A stretch of DNA of 64,000 nucleotides from Hydrogenimonas thermophila (GCF_900115615.1 NZ_FOXB01000001.1:62001-126000); one strand, 5' to 3'. Shown: positions 20,994 through 30,270, counted from the stretch's first letter. Numbers and translations are program-made. The notes: generated by a model from the sequence alone, not told the origin.

Positions 20994-21039
20994 AGTTAAG
21001 AGTTAGGGGTTAGGAGATTTCCTAATTCCTAGACTCTAA
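20991..21039. repeat. Heptamer-based imperfect inverted repeat after guaB
   Basis: GAGTTAAGAGTTAGGGGTTAG leads into AGGAGATTTCCTAATTCCTA and ends GACTCTAA. The arms share the 7-base TTAGGAG unit of the element at 18091-18163. It starts at the guaB stop codon and may act as a transcript-end hairpin although no T-run follows. Confidence 0.65.
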
Positions 21040-21042
21040 AAA

Positions 21043-21102
21043 TTAATATTTTAGGTGTATTTCTATAGAACATTGGCAATTGAAAAATATCTAAAATATT
21101 AA
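21043..21102 (+). promoter_or_regulatory. Long-range stem upstream of metY, candidate leader element
   Basis: TTAATATTTTAG at 21043-21054 is the exact reverse complement of CTAAAATATTAA at 21091-21102, enclosing 36 bases that include CATTGGCAATTG. It ends 34 bases before metY. It does not match the SAM-I pattern that I can recall, and no T-run follows. An operator pair or a leader RNA are both possible. Confidence 0.35.
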
Positions 21103-21136
21103 GGTTTTATAGATAAGTTATATTCAAGGATTTACA

Positions 21137-22402
21137 ATGACCCAACAAACCAAAGCACTCCATGCAGGATATGAAAAAGATAGCCAAGGCACAATGGCAG
21201 TACCAATTTATCAGACAACAGCATATGAGTTTCGTGATGTAGAACACGCTGCAAACCTCTTTGCCCTAAAAGAGCTTGGCAATATCTACACTAGACTAAA
21301 TAACCCAACCACCGATGTTTTTGAAAAACGATTTGCTGAAATGGAGGGTGGTGAAGCAGCTCTTGCTACTTCAAGCGGAATGGCTGCCATCTTTTATGCA
21401 ATTGCCAATGCTGCAGAAGCAGGAGATAATATTGTCTGTGCAACACAACTTTATGGCGGAACATTAACTCAAGCTGCTCATACTCTAAAACGCTTTGGTA
21501 TTGAAGCAAGATTTTTTAATGTACATAAACCAGAAGAGATTGAAAAGCTAATAGATGAAAAGACAAAAGTAATATTCTTTGAGACACTTACAAACCCTAG
21601 CATTGATGTTGCAGATATTGAAGCGATTGTAGAGATTGCTAATAAATATAATATCTTAACAGTTGTAGATAATACTGTAGCAACTCCAATCCTTTGTCAG
21701 CCTCTAAAATATGGTGTAGATGTAGTAGTTCATAGCGCTAGTAAATATACAACTGGTCAAGGTCTTGCTATTGGCGGAATAATGGTAGAGCGTAAAGGGT
21801 TGGTAGAAAAGATTAAAGATAACCCAAGATATCCACAATTTAATGAACCAGATGTAAGCTATCACGGACTTATTTATGTAGATGTGCCACTTCCTGTATA
21901 TACACTGCGAGCAAGATTAAGCTTGCTAAGAGACCTTGGTGCAGTAGTAGCACCTTTTAATAGCTGGCTCTTTATTCAAGGATTAGAGACATTGCCAATA
22001 AGAATGCCAGTTCACTCTAATAGTGCTAAAAAAATAGCCCAGTTTCTAGAAGAGCATCCAAAAGTACTAAAAGTTAATTACCCAGGTCTTAAGAGTAACT
22101 CAAACTATGAAATGGCAATGAAATACTTTAAAGATGGCATGAGCAGTGGTCTTCTTAGCTTTGAAGTTGAAGATTTTGAAACAGCTAAACAGATTGTAGA
22201 TAGAACTAAAATATTCTCTTTGGTAGTAAATATAGGTGATAGTAAAAGTATTATCACCCACCCAGCAAGCACAACACATCAGCAATTGAGTGATGAAGAG
22301 ATGAAAGCTTGCGGTGTTAAACCAGGACTTATACGTCTTAGCATAGGATTGGAAGATCCTAATGATTTGATTGAAGATTTGAAACTTGCTTTAGAAGGGT
22401 AG
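21137..22402 (+). CDS. metY: O-acetylhomoserine sulfhydrylase (PLP-dependent)
   Basis: MetY makes homocysteine from O-acetylhomoserine and sulfide, the direct-sulfhydrylation route to methionine. The 421-residue Cys/Met-metabolism fold enzyme has the cofactor Lys203 in VHSASKYTTGQG, YTRLNNPTTD, and the typical long insertion and length of MetY rather than MetB (about 380). metX follows 8 bp later, providing the substrate, so the two form a methionine operon. The distinction from MetZ-type enzymes is by length. Confidence 0.92.
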   Translation: MTQQTKALHAGYEKDSQGTMAVPIYQTTAYEFRDVEHAANLFALKELGNIYTRLNNPTTDVFEKRFAEMEGGEAALATSSGMAAIFYAIANAAEAGDNIVCATQLYGGTLTQAAHTLKRFGIEARFFNVHKPEEIEKLIDEKTKVIFFETLTNPSIDVADIEAIVEIANKYNILTVVDNTVATPILCQPLKYGVDVVVHSASKYTTGQGLAIGGIMVERKGLVEKIKDNPRYPQFNEPDVSYHGLIYVDVPLPVYTLRARLSLLRDLGAVVAPFNSWLFIQGLETLPIRMPVHSNSAKKIAQFLEEHPKVLKVNYPGLKSNSNYEMAMKYFKDGMSSGLLSFEVEDFETAKQIVDRTKIFSLVVNIGDSKSIITHPASTTHQQLSDEEMKACGVKPGLIRLSIGLEDPNDLIEDLKLALEG

Positions 22403-22410
22403 CATTAACG

Positions 22411-23514
22411 TTGAAGTTAGAAACAAAAAAAGAGCTTTTTACCAATCCTCTCTATCTTGAGAGTGGACGAATTCTTGAACCGTATGAGTTAGTTTATGAA
22501 ACATACGGGGAGATGAATGAAGATAAAAGTAATGTCATACTGGTAACACATGCATTAAGTGGAAGTCACCATGCAGCAGGTCGGTATGATGGCGATAGAA
22601 AACCTGGATGGTGGGATGGGCTTATTGGTGATGGAAAAGCTATAGATACTTCGCGTTTTTTTGTAATATGTGTCAATGTAATTGGTAGTTGTTATGGATC
22701 AACCGGTCCTATGTCACAAATGTATCCAAGCCAAGAGCGTTATCGGTTAAAGTTTCCTGTAATTACTGTTAAAGATATGGTTAAAGCACAACGCATACTT
22801 CTAAGCCGCTTGGGAGTTGATCAACTGCATGCAATTATTGGCGGTTCAATGGGTGGTATGCAAGCTCTTCATTTTGCTATTGAGTTTCCTTCTATTTCCA
22901 AACATACCATTGCAATGGCAGCAACACATGCTACAAGACCTTGGGCAATTGCTTTTAATAAAGTAGTCCAAGAAGCGATCATCAAAGATCCTAAGTTTAA
23001 AAATGGCAATTATGATCCTGAAGATTTTAAAGATAGTGGTTTTACAGGACTTGCAGTGGGCAGAATGGCTGGACATATAAGTTATCTAAGTCCTGAGTCA
23101 ATGGATAGAAAGTTTGGCCGTGCTTACGTAGAGACAGATGGTCTGTTTGAGCTTTTTGGAAAATTTCAGGTTGAAAGATACCTCGAGTACAATGGTTACG
23201 GTTTTAGCAAATGGTTTGATCCTTTAAGTTATCTATACATTACTAAAGCAATCAATATTTTTGATATCTCAAGAGGGTATGATTCTCTTGATGAAGCACT
23301 AAAAAAGATCAAGACAGATTTGCATCTAATCTCTTTTAAGCGTGATTTGCTATTTATGCCTGAAGAGATGAAAGAGATTAAAACGGTAATGGATTCACAA
23401 GGTCAAAGAGACTTGGTAAGTTACTATGAAATTGACAGTGATTACGGGCATGATGCCTTTTTGGTTGAGCTTGATAAGTTCAGTGACTATGTTGCAAATG
23501 TTTTGAATCAATAG
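22411..23514 (+). CDS. metX: Homoserine O-acetyltransferase
   Basis: MetX acetylates homoserine with acetyl-CoA for MetY. It is an alpha/beta hydrolase of 367 residues with THALSGSHHAAG, nucleophile Ser146 in GGSMGGMQALHFA, NVIGSCYGSTGP and the C-terminal His in DYGHDAFLVE. It starts with TTG, eight bases after metY; the ribosome-binding site is weak (GAAGGG), so coupling to metY is likely. The family includes succinyl- and acetyl-specific members, so acetyl use is inferred from the MetY partner. Confidence 0.93.
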   Translation: MKLETKKELFTNPLYLESGRILEPYELVYETYGEMNEDKSNVILVTHALSGSHHAAGRYDGDRKPGWWDGLIGDGKAIDTSRFFVICVNVIGSCYGSTGPMSQMYPSQERYRLKFPVITVKDMVKAQRILLSRLGVDQLHAIIGGSMGGMQALHFAIEFPSISKHTIAMAATHATRPWAIAFNKVVQEAIIKDPKFKNGNYDPEDFKDSGFTGLAVGRMAGHISYLSPESMDRKFGRAYVETDGLFELFGKFQVERYLEYNGYGFSKWFDPLSYLYITKAINIFDISRGYDSLDEALKKIKTDLHLISFKRDLLFMPEEMKEIKTVMDSQGQRDLVSYYEIDSDYGHDAFLVELDKFSDYVANVLNQ

Positions 23515-23546
23515 CATATTTGGCTGTATAAATTTAAGGAGAAGCT

Positions 23547-23759
23547 ATGGCAAAAGAGCTTGGATTTGAAGAGAGAGTAGAGGCAGCGAAGAAGATAATG
23601 GAGCAGTTGATGGATCCTGAGATTCCATTGGAAAAGAGTGTTAAACTCTATAAAGAGGGAATGGAGCTTTTAAAAGAGGCAGGAAAGATTCTTGAAGAGG
23701 CAAAAATAGAGGTTGAAACTATTGAAAAAGAGGAGATTGATCCGGAGGAGCTTATATGA
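23547..23759 (+). CDS. xseB: Exodeoxyribonuclease VII small subunit
   Basis: A 70-residue helical protein beginning MAKELGFEERVEAAKKIMEQ, with PLEKSVKLYKEGMELLKEA, the XseB signature. It binds the XseA large subunit to form the single-strand nuclease of mismatch repair and recombination. GGAG lies ahead of the ATG, and the stop overlaps the next start by 4 bp. xseA is not in the window. Confidence 0.9.
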   Translation: MAKELGFEERVEAAKKIMEQLMDPEIPLEKSVKLYKEGMELLKEAGKILEEAKIEVETIEKEEIDPEELI

Positions 23760-24553
23760 TTAATCTGGCTGCGCTTCAAATGCCAACTCAGGGAATGAAT
23801 CCAAATGCTCTAGAGCATTACTTTAAAACAGCCAAAGAAAAAGATGCTAAATTAATACTTTTGGGAGAGTATGTTTTAAACCACTTTTTTAAAGAGCTTG
23901 AAAAGATGCCTATAAATATGATAAAAGATCAAAGTGAGCATCATTTAAGGGTAATCAAAGAGCTTAGCAAAAAGTATGATATGGTGGTAGTTGCTCCTCT
24001 TGTTCAAGTAAAAAACAAGGTTTGCTATAAAACTATTGTAAAAGTTACTCCTAAAACAACACATACCTATTATCAGCAGATACTTATTGATTATGGCCAT
24101 TGGGATGAAGCAAAATATTTTGCAAATGAAGTTAAAGAGTTTGAAGATCCAATGGTTTTTACTCATGAAGGAGTACGATTTGGTGTTATAGGAGGTTTTG
24201 AGCTTCATTTTAACTGGTTTTTTGATCGTCTTAATGCCAGGGATGTAGATGTGCTTTTACTTCCAACGGCTGCAACATTTGAATCACTGCAAAGATGGCG
24301 TGAAATTTTAAAAACAAGAGCTTTCTTGCATAATATCTATATTTTAAGAGCCAATCGTGTCGGTGAGTATCTTGATAAAGATATTAAGTGGAAGTTTTAT
24401 GGTGATTCTATGTTGATTACTCCTATGGGAGAGATTGAAAATCTTCTTGAAGATAAAGAGTCTTTGATGGTTGTTACTGTTGATCGCAAAGAAGTTCGTG
24501 AAGCCAAGAAGCTTTGGGGATTTGAAAAACAGATAAAAAGGAGAGGCGGATGA
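23756..24553 (+). CDS. Carbon-nitrogen hydrolase (nitrilase) family protein, apparently lacking catalytic Lys and Cys
   Basis: The 265-residue protein has the nitrilase-superfamily layout, and Glu38 (LLGEYVL) fits the catalytic glutamate. The segment that normally reads Y-R-K-x-H-L reads YYQQILI, so lysine is Gln108; the segment that normally reads I-C-Y-D/E reads IGGFELHF, so cysteine is Gly147. The codons (GGA GGT TTT GAG) are unambiguous. Two of three catalytic residues therefore appear lost while the frame and full length are kept, suggesting a binding or scaffold role. It is translationally coupled to xseB and the ThiF-like gene by 4-bp overlaps. Substrate is unknown. Confidence 0.8.
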   Translation: MINLAALQMPTQGMNPNALEHYFKTAKEKDAKLILLGEYVLNHFFKELEKMPINMIKDQSEHHLRVIKELSKKYDMVVVAPLVQVKNKVCYKTIVKVTPKTTHTYYQQILIDYGHWDEAKYFANEVKEFEDPMVFTHEGVRFGVIGGFELHFNWFFDRLNARDVDVLLLPTAATFESLQRWREILKTRAFLHNIYILRANRVGEYLDKDIKWKFYGDSMLITPMGEIENLLEDKESLMVVTVDRKEVREAKKLWGFEKQIKRRGG

Positions 24554-25245
24554 ATGATGCAGCAAATTTTAAGGAAGACTATTTTCTCTACTTTAACCGA
24601 CAGGTAATGCTTTGGGGAGAAGATACACAAGCTAATCTTCAAAATAAAAAAATTGCAATTATTGGTTCAGGTGGACTTGGCAGCTCTTTAGGTTTGGCAT
24701 TGGGTGCTAGCGGAATAGGGCATATAGACTTAGTTGACTTTGATGAAGTTTCAGTACACAATATTCACCGTCAGATTGCTTTTAAAGTAGGTGATGAAGG
24801 GAAAAAAAAGTGCGAAGTTGCTGCAAAACTGATTGAGAATCGTTGCCCATATGTTAAAGTAACTCCTTTTGATATGAAGTTTGAAGAGTTTGCAAAAGAG
24901 AAACGAACTTATGATCTTATTTTAGATGCTACTGATAATTTGCCAAGTCGTGCTCAAATAGATAAGTTTGCTAAAGAGATTGGCTCTCCTTGGATTTATG
25001 GTTCTGTAGAAAGCTTTAATGGACAGGTATGCTTCATTGAAAAGAGCAGTTTTGATGCTTTCAAGGTTATGGATAGAAAACCTGCCGGGATTGCAGCTCC
25101 TATTGTTATGCATATAGCATCTCTTCAAGCAAATTTGGCACTACGCTATCTTGCTGGAGAATCTGTAAAAAAAGATCTTCTTTACTATTTATATTTCAAT
25201 GATGAGGGTGAGTTGATAACGCAAAAGTTTAAAATGCCTGTTTGA
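24550..25245 (+). CDS. ThiF/MoeB/HesA-family adenylating protein (E1-like)
   Basis: A 231-residue E1-like protein with IAIIGSGGLGSSLGLALG for ATP, DFDEVSVHNIHRQ with the conserved Asp, Asn and Arg, and DLILDATDNLPSRAQID. Such proteins adenylate the C-terminal glycine of ThiS, MoaD or similar sulfur carriers, or modify tRNA (TcdA). No CxxC zinc pairs are visible, so it is a short HesA/ThiF type. It overlaps the nitrilase-like gene by 4 bp. The precise pathway (thiamine, molybdopterin or other) is open. Confidence 0.83.
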   Translation: MNDAANFKEDYFLYFNRQVMLWGEDTQANLQNKKIAIIGSGGLGSSLGLALGASGIGHIDLVDFDEVSVHNIHRQIAFKVGDEGKKKCEVAAKLIENRCPYVKVTPFDMKFEEFAKEKRTYDLILDATDNLPSRAQIDKFAKEIGSPWIYGSVESFNGQVCFIEKSSFDAFKVMDRKPAGIAAPIVMHIASLQANLALRYLAGESVKKDLLYYLYFNDEGELITQKFKMPV

Positions 25246-25272
25246 TTATAAAATAGTAATTTAAGGTTTGTA

Positions 25273-26643
25273 ATGTTTAAAAACGGTTTCACTAAATTTA
25301 ATGACAAAATTGAAACCATAATTAAATCTGCAAAAGAGTCTATGAATGACTTATCAATACCAATACGAACGAAAAAAATTGCAATTACAGGCCTTAGCAG
25401 ATCAGGAAAAACAATATTTATAACGTCTCTCATTGAGCAACTGCTTCATCAGAAAAAAATTGACTTTGTAACATCAAAGCATAATACTTTTAAAGTTAGT
25501 TTATTGCCTCCAAAACCTTCTGTTAAACGTTTTGACTACTACACATTTAGTAAAGATATTAAAATAAATCATAAATGGCCAGATGGTACTGATAGTATTA
25601 GTTCAATTACTTTAGAGTTTGAAAGTAAAAGCAGTTTCCCTATGCAGGGCAATTCAAAATTCAGAATAGAGCTTATAGATTATCCAGGAGAGTGGATTTT
25701 AGACCTTGCTTTATTGCAGATGAGTTTTGATGAGTGGTCTAAAAAGGTTATTGATTGGCTAAAAAGTATAGATGAAGAGTTGGCAATAGACTATTTAAAA
25801 GAGATAGAAGAGTTAACAGATAAAAGCTTTGGCAAAGAGATAGAAGAGAAGATACACTTTAAATATGCAAATATGATCATGTTTTTCAAAAAAAAGAGTT
25901 ATTCAAATCTTACACCTGGAAGATTTTTAATGCCAGCAGACTTGGCTGATGATCCTCTACTTATATTCGCACCTATTTATAAATCAAATTCTCCTTTATA
26001 TCATGCCTTTAAAGAGAGGTATGAAACTTATTTGAATGATGTTGTCAAAGATATACAGCTTGAGTATTTCAAAGGGTTTGACAGGCAGATAGTTTTAATA
26101 GATGTTGTCAAAGCTCTTCAAAATGGACCTAAATGTTATGAAGATATGAAAACAGGTCTTAGAAGTATGTTATCTATTTATGAACATAAAGATAAAAACT
26201 TCATTTTGCAATGGTTTACTCCTTCCATTAAAAAAGTTACATTTGTTGCTACTAAAGCAGACTTGGTTGCATCATCTCAGCACAATAACTACCTCTCTTT
26301 ACTCAATGAAATGGTTGAAGGTATTAGAAAAGATTTAGATATTAATCATATCAAGACAGATACATTTGTAGTTGCATCAGTAAAAAGTACTCAAACTGTA
26401 ATGGGAAAGTATAATGGTAAAACACTATCTTGTGTGAGAGGAATTGATGCAAAGGAGAATAGGCTGGTTGAAATATATCCAGGTGAAATGCCATCATCCT
26501 TTCCTTCTCCTGATCAGTGGGATACAGAAAATTATGCTTATGAAGAGTTTTTACCTCCAAAAAAATCATATAAAGATGATGAGCCCTTTGATCATATAAA
26601 TATGGATCGCGTTATTGAATCGATTATAGGGGATCTGTTATGA
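25273..26643 (+). CDS. ycjX: YcjX-like P-loop protein (DUF463)
   Basis: The 456-residue protein has a Walker A GLSRSGKT at 40-47, LIDYPGEWILDLALL as the switch region, ATKADLVASS as the base-recognition-like motif, and CVRGIDAKENRLVEIYPGEMP near the C-terminus, all features of the YcjX family. YcjX is stress-linked in enterobacteria and its biochemistry is poorly defined. It overlaps the YcjF-like gene by 4 bp, the usual partner, which strengthens the call. Confidence 0.88.
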   Translation: MFKNGFTKFNDKIETIIKSAKESMNDLSIPIRTKKIAITGLSRSGKTIFITSLIEQLLHQKKIDFVTSKHNTFKVSLLPPKPSVKRFDYYTFSKDIKINHKWPDGTDSISSITLEFESKSSFPMQGNSKFRIELIDYPGEWILDLALLQMSFDEWSKKVIDWLKSIDEELAIDYLKEIEELTDKSFGKEIEEKIHFKYANMIMFFKKKSYSNLTPGRFLMPADLADDPLLIFAPIYKSNSPLYHAFKERYETYLNDVVKDIQLEYFKGFDRQIVLIDVVKALQNGPKCYEDMKTGLRSMLSIYEHKDKNFILQWFTPSIKKVTFVATKADLVASSQHNNYLSLLNEMVEGIRKDLDINHIKTDTFVVASVKSTQTVMGKYNGKTLSCVRGIDAKENRLVEIYPGEMPSSFPSPDQWDTENYAYEEFLPPKKSYKDDEPFDHINMDRVIESIIGDLL

Positions 26644-27692
26644 CAACAAAACCTTTTAAAAAGGTTGTAGAAAATGATATTGCAAAGAGTGAAAAAAAAG
26701 AGAGTATAAAGCCATTTAAAAAAGAGGTATCAGATGAATTTACATTTGAAGAATCTGCATCTTACGACTTTGAGAGTATTGACAAAAGTGAGATAAAAGT
26801 CTCATTTATAAAAAAATCTATCAAATTTTTCAGTGGATTAAGTGGTATTTTTACAGCTTTGGCTTTCTTTATAATAATTGCGATAATTGCAGATACAATT
26901 CAAACAGTTAACAATATCATAACTTCCGGTACTTTTGCAGAGTATATATATTTGGGAGGTTTACTCTTTTTATTGCTGGTTCTTTTTTTTAATATATTTT
27001 CTTTTATTAAACAGTTAAAACAGCTAAAAAGTTCTCAACGTATCAAAGAGGAGTTTAAATCTCAAAAGAGTAAACCAACAGAAAAGATAGTTACATTAGC
27101 CAATATACTGTTTGAACACTATAAAAACAGTTCTGATAAAGATTTGCTATGTAAGATAGATGAAGTTAAAAATAAGATAAACGACTCTGTAGTTTATGAA
27201 GATATTTATAATGAGTTGGATAATTCAGTACTTTCTGTTTTAGATAAAAAAGCCAAACAAAAGATACATAATGCTTCTGTTCAAGTAGCTCTTTCTACAG
27301 CTATATCTCCTGTGCCTTTAGTAGATATGGTGCTGATAGTATGGAGAAGTACTATGCTAACAAAGGATATTGCTGCTATTTACGGGTACAAGCCTGGAGC
27401 TTTTACAACAATTTTTCTTCTAAAGCAGGGGGCTATGAATGCACTTTTTGCAGGAGTTACTGAACTTGCAACAGACCTTTTAAGTGATGTAACAAGCTCT
27501 TCATTTATATCAAAAATTTCATATTCGGCAGGTCAGGGCATAGCAAATGGAATATTGATGGCAAGACTTGGGTATGGAGTTATGGAAGCTTGTCGTCCAA
27601 TAAGTTCAAAAGATAAGAGGAAAAGTTTTTTTAAAACGATTGTCGCATCTATAGTTGAGTCATTTAATTTTTCAGAGCAAAAGGATAAGTAA
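26640..27692 (+). CDS. ycjF: YcjF-like membrane protein (DUF697)
   Basis: A 350-residue protein with a charged N-terminal tail of about 65 residues, two membrane segments at about 69-88 and 103-124, and a C-terminal DUF697 domain (VALSTAISPVPLVDMVLIVW, IAAIYGYKPGAFTTIFLLKQ). It is coupled by a 4-bp overlap to the YcjX-like protein. Its role is unknown; pairing suggests a membrane anchor or partner for the P-loop protein. Confidence 0.85.
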   Translation: MTTKPFKKVVENDIAKSEKKESIKPFKKEVSDEFTFEESASYDFESIDKSEIKVSFIKKSIKFFSGLSGIFTALAFFIIIAIIADTIQTVNNIITSGTFAEYIYLGGLLFLLLVLFFNIFSFIKQLKQLKSSQRIKEEFKSQKSKPTEKIVTLANILFEHYKNSSDKDLLCKIDEVKNKINDSVVYEDIYNELDNSVLSVLDKKAKQKIHNASVQVALSTAISPVPLVDMVLIVWRSTMLTKDIAAIYGYKPGAFTTIFLLKQGAMNALFAGVTELATDLLSDVTSSSFISKISYSAGQGIANGILMARLGYGVMEACRPISSKDKRKSFFKTIVASIVESFNFSEQKDK

Positions 27693-27698
27693 ATATTT

Positions 27699-28529
27699 TT
27701 AAGAACCAAGATGGCTTTCTAGCAGTTGTTTAAGTTCATAATCTTTTTGATCTTTTGCAATTTTCAAATATTTACCATCATGAAAATCAGCTTCACCACC
27801 TGCACTTAACAGCATATCTAAAATGTCAAGTTTTCTTTTCTTTATTGCCCAAATTAGAAGTTCATAATTGTTTGCGTTAGGGTTGGCACCTCTTCTTAAT
27901 AGTTCATATGCAAGTTCAGTATGACCATTTTTTAGTGCTTTTCTAAGAGCATACTCTTCATCGGCATGATAGTTAGAGCCTCTTTTTATCAAAAAATTGA
28001 CAATTTCACTATGTCCATTTTCAGCCGCATATCTTAGAGCAGCATCTTTACCTGTTCTGATATCAAGCCCCTCTTTGTAAAGATATTTAACAATATCAAA
28101 ATGTCCCTCTTTTGCTGCCAGAGCAATAGCAAGGTCAAATCGTGCATGTATATTTGCACCTTTGCTCTTTAAATATGCAACTACATCTAAATGACCATTT
28201 CTTGCTGCCCAAATAAATGCATCATCTTTTAATGCATGTATATCTGCTTTTTTTTGTAAAAAAAACTTAACCAAATCTAAGTATCCACATCCGGCACTGT
28301 ATCGGAAGTAAAAGTCATCAAATAGATGAAGATCAATACTGCTGTTGTCTGACAAAATTTTCAATGCTTCCAAATTTCGGCTATCTGTTATCCAGAACAT
28401 AGTTTTAAATTGATGCTCTATTTTAATATCTTTAGCATTGTTTTGTAGAATTTTTAAAACTTTTTCATTGTTATTTTCTAAACAGGCTTTGTATAACTCC
28501 TCCTCTATTTTTTCTATCTTTTTGTCCAA
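27699..28529 (-). CDS. Ankyrin-repeat protein
   Basis: The 276-residue protein has no signal peptide or membrane segment and is made of about six to seven ankyrin repeats, seen as repeated units like AARNGHLDVVAYLKSKGANI and AAKEGHFDIVKYLYKEGLDI. Ankyrin stacks bind proteins; no enzymatic domain is attached. It converges on ycjF with a six-base gap and is divergent from the coiled-coil gene at 28573. The partner is unknown. Confidence 0.88.
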   Translation of the reverse strand: MDKKIEKIEEELYKACLENNNEKVLKILQNNAKDIKIEHQFKTMFWITDSRNLEALKILSDNSSIDLHLFDDFYFRYSAGCGYLDLVKFFLQKKADIHALKDDAFIWAARNGHLDVVAYLKSKGANIHARFDLAIALAAKEGHFDIVKYLYKEGLDIRTGKDAALRYAAENGHSEIVNFLIKRGSNYHADEEYALRKALKNGHTELAYELLRRGANPNANNYELLIWAIKKRKLDILDMLLSAGGEADFHDGKYLKIAKDQKDYELKQLLESHLGS

Positions 28530-28572
28530 AAAATCTCCTTTTTTGTTATAATTTTATAACAAGAGGGTTAAT

Positions 28573-29451
28573 ATGGATATTAAAGAGATAGAGAAATTAA
28601 AAAACAGTCTTATTCCTGATATAAATAAGTTTTTAGAATCTATAGTTAAAGAGTTATTGAATTCAAAAGTAAAAAATGACACTTTAAGTCCGCTTTTGCT
28701 TACCCATAAAGAGTTTGTAGATCTTTCACTATCTAGAATTATAAAAAAAATTAAAGAAAAAATATTTCTTCTGGCAAAACAGAAAGGAATGCCGGTTGGA
28801 GATAAAATTTTTGAGGTTAAACTTGAATATCTAAGTGCTTATATCTTTAAATATGATATGAAGCACGATAATGTCATTTACAATAGAATTGCAAAATATA
28901 TTATAAATTTAATCAAAAAAGATCCACAATCTCTTAACCAGTTTGTTTCAACATTACGTAGAGATGTTTATGCCGGTAAATATGGAAAATTTCGCTACCC
29001 AGAACTGTACCCTTTTGATAAAAACAGATATTCATCACCTATACCTGAATTAAAAAAAATTTTAACACATGTAGACTCTATTAAAAAGCAGTTAAAACAT
29101 AAAGAGAGTGAATTAAATAAGGTTACTAAAGAGTTGGATGCAGCTAAAGAGACACTTTCACAATTAGAGTTTGCAATAGAAGATACAAAAGAAATAGTTG
29201 TCAATCTCAAGAAAAAATATAAAGAGGTTGAATTAAATAACCGTATGTCTATGGTAAAAAATCAATATAAATATTTTGGTTTATTAACAGAGAATTTAAA
29301 GAAGAAGATTGAAAAATATGAAAAAGAGAAAAACTTTTTAATGAAAAGTATTAATGGCTTTAAAGAAAAAAACAAAGAGTTACTAAATAAAGAGGAAGAG
29401 ATTATAAATACAATCTCTTCTAATTTGAAGAAGCATAAAGTAAAACTGTAA
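28573..29451 (+). CDS. Unknown protein with long C-terminal coiled coil
   Basis: I do not recognise this 292-residue protein. The first 160 residues are mainly helical and include DKNRYSSPIPEL near the end; residues about 160-290 form a charged coiled coil (KQLKHKESELNKVTKELDAA). It lacks a signal peptide and membrane segments. It converges with the CheX-like gene one base later and is divergent from the ankyrin gene. Codon use is AT-rich, as in the chemosensory operon. Position alone does not link it to chemotaxis. Confidence 0.7.
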   Translation: MDIKEIEKLKNSLIPDINKFLESIVKELLNSKVKNDTLSPLLLTHKEFVDLSLSRIIKKIKEKIFLLAKQKGMPVGDKIFEVKLEYLSAYIFKYDMKHDNVIYNRIAKYIINLIKKDPQSLNQFVSTLRRDVYAGKYGKFRYPELYPFDKNRYSSPIPELKKILTHVDSIKKQLKHKESELNKVTKELDAAKETLSQLEFAIEDTKEIVVNLKKKYKEVELNNRMSMVKNQYKYFGLLTENLKKKIEKYEKEKNFLMKSINGFKEKNKELLNKEEEIINTISSNLKKHKVKL

Positions 29452-29452
29452 A

Positions 29453-29839
29453 CTATTGTTTTTGAATTGAGACAGCTATTTCTAATATTGAGTTTTTAAA
29501 AAAGAGGCCATTTTTAACTTTACATTTATCGCATAATATAGGTAAAGATAATTCATACCCTTTATTTAATTTAGTTTGAATATTTCCTGCAATTATATTT
29601 AGCATCTCTTTTATTAAATCAATTTTCATATCTTCATTTACTATTCCAAATAATTTTTTTGACATTTTTGTTAAAGATTCATCTGAAACTCTTAATACAA
29701 GAAAAAAGTTTTTTGCCCCACTCAATAAAATTTTTACACATTTGCATTTTTCAAATTCAATTTTCTCGACTATCTCTATATCTTCTGAAAAATAGATGTC
29801 AGAATACTCTTTAACACTTAAAATTATGATATCTTTCAT
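29453..29839 (-). CDS. cheX: CheX-like CheY-P phosphatase
   Basis: A 128-residue single-domain protein with EMLNIIAGNIQTKLNKGYEL, containing the E-x2-N pair that positions water in the CheC/CheX/FliY phosphatases, followed by LSLPIL as in CheX. It would remove phosphate from a receiver domain and end signalling. It is the last gene of the chemosensory operon, overlapping cheW by 4 bp; no cheZ is seen here. The family call is by motif. Confidence 0.75.
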   Translation of the reverse strand: MKDIIILSVKEYSDIYFSEDIEIVEKIEFEKCKCVKILLSGAKNFFLVLRVSDESLTKMSKKLFGIVNEDMKIDLIKEMLNIIAGNIQTKLNKGYELSLPILCDKCKVKNGLFFKNSILEIAVSIQKQ

Positions 29840-30270
29840 TGTAACTCTTCTATACTAAGTAAAATGTCTATATTTAACAGAGTTACCATCTCATTTGAGT
29901 CTATCTGCACTAAACCTTGAATATACTTGCTATCCATTCCTATTGAAATATCTGGAGTATTCATTATATTTTCGTTTGTTATTTCAGCAATTTTTTGAAT
30001 ATTGTCAACTACAATACCTATGATTTTATTTTCATTTGTTTTGATGACAATTACAACAGTATTTTCATCATATGTAGCTTTATTTGCAAAACGTTTTCTT
30101 AGATCAACAACAGCTATAACTTCACCTCTAAGATTTGTTACGCCTATTATCCACTCTTTTTCATTGTATAGAGGTGTAATTATAAGTCCTGAATAAACTA
30201 ATATACCTTTAATTCTATTAAGCTCTATTCCATATGTAGAGTTTAATAGATTAAATACCATTATTTCCAT
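29836..30270 (-). CDS. cheW: CheW coupling protein
   Basis: CheW links receptors to CheA. This 144-residue protein is a single CheW domain: MVFNLLNSTYGIELNRIKGI, ITPLYNEKEWIIGVTNLRGEVIAVVDLR is the core at about 36-65, and VVDNIQKIAEI follows. A TTG reading extends 11 codons upstream into cheA, but the ATG at 30270 has AGAAGG six bases before it and aligns with the family start. It overlaps cheA by 20 bp and cheX by 4 bp. Confidence 0.92.
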   Translation of the reverse strand: MEIMVFNLLNSTYGIELNRIKGILVYSGLIITPLYNEKEWIIGVTNLRGEVIAVVDLRKRFANKATYDENTVVIVIKTNENKIIGIVVDNIQKIAEITNENIMNTPDISIGMDSKYIQGLVQIDSNEMVTLLNIDILLSIEELQ

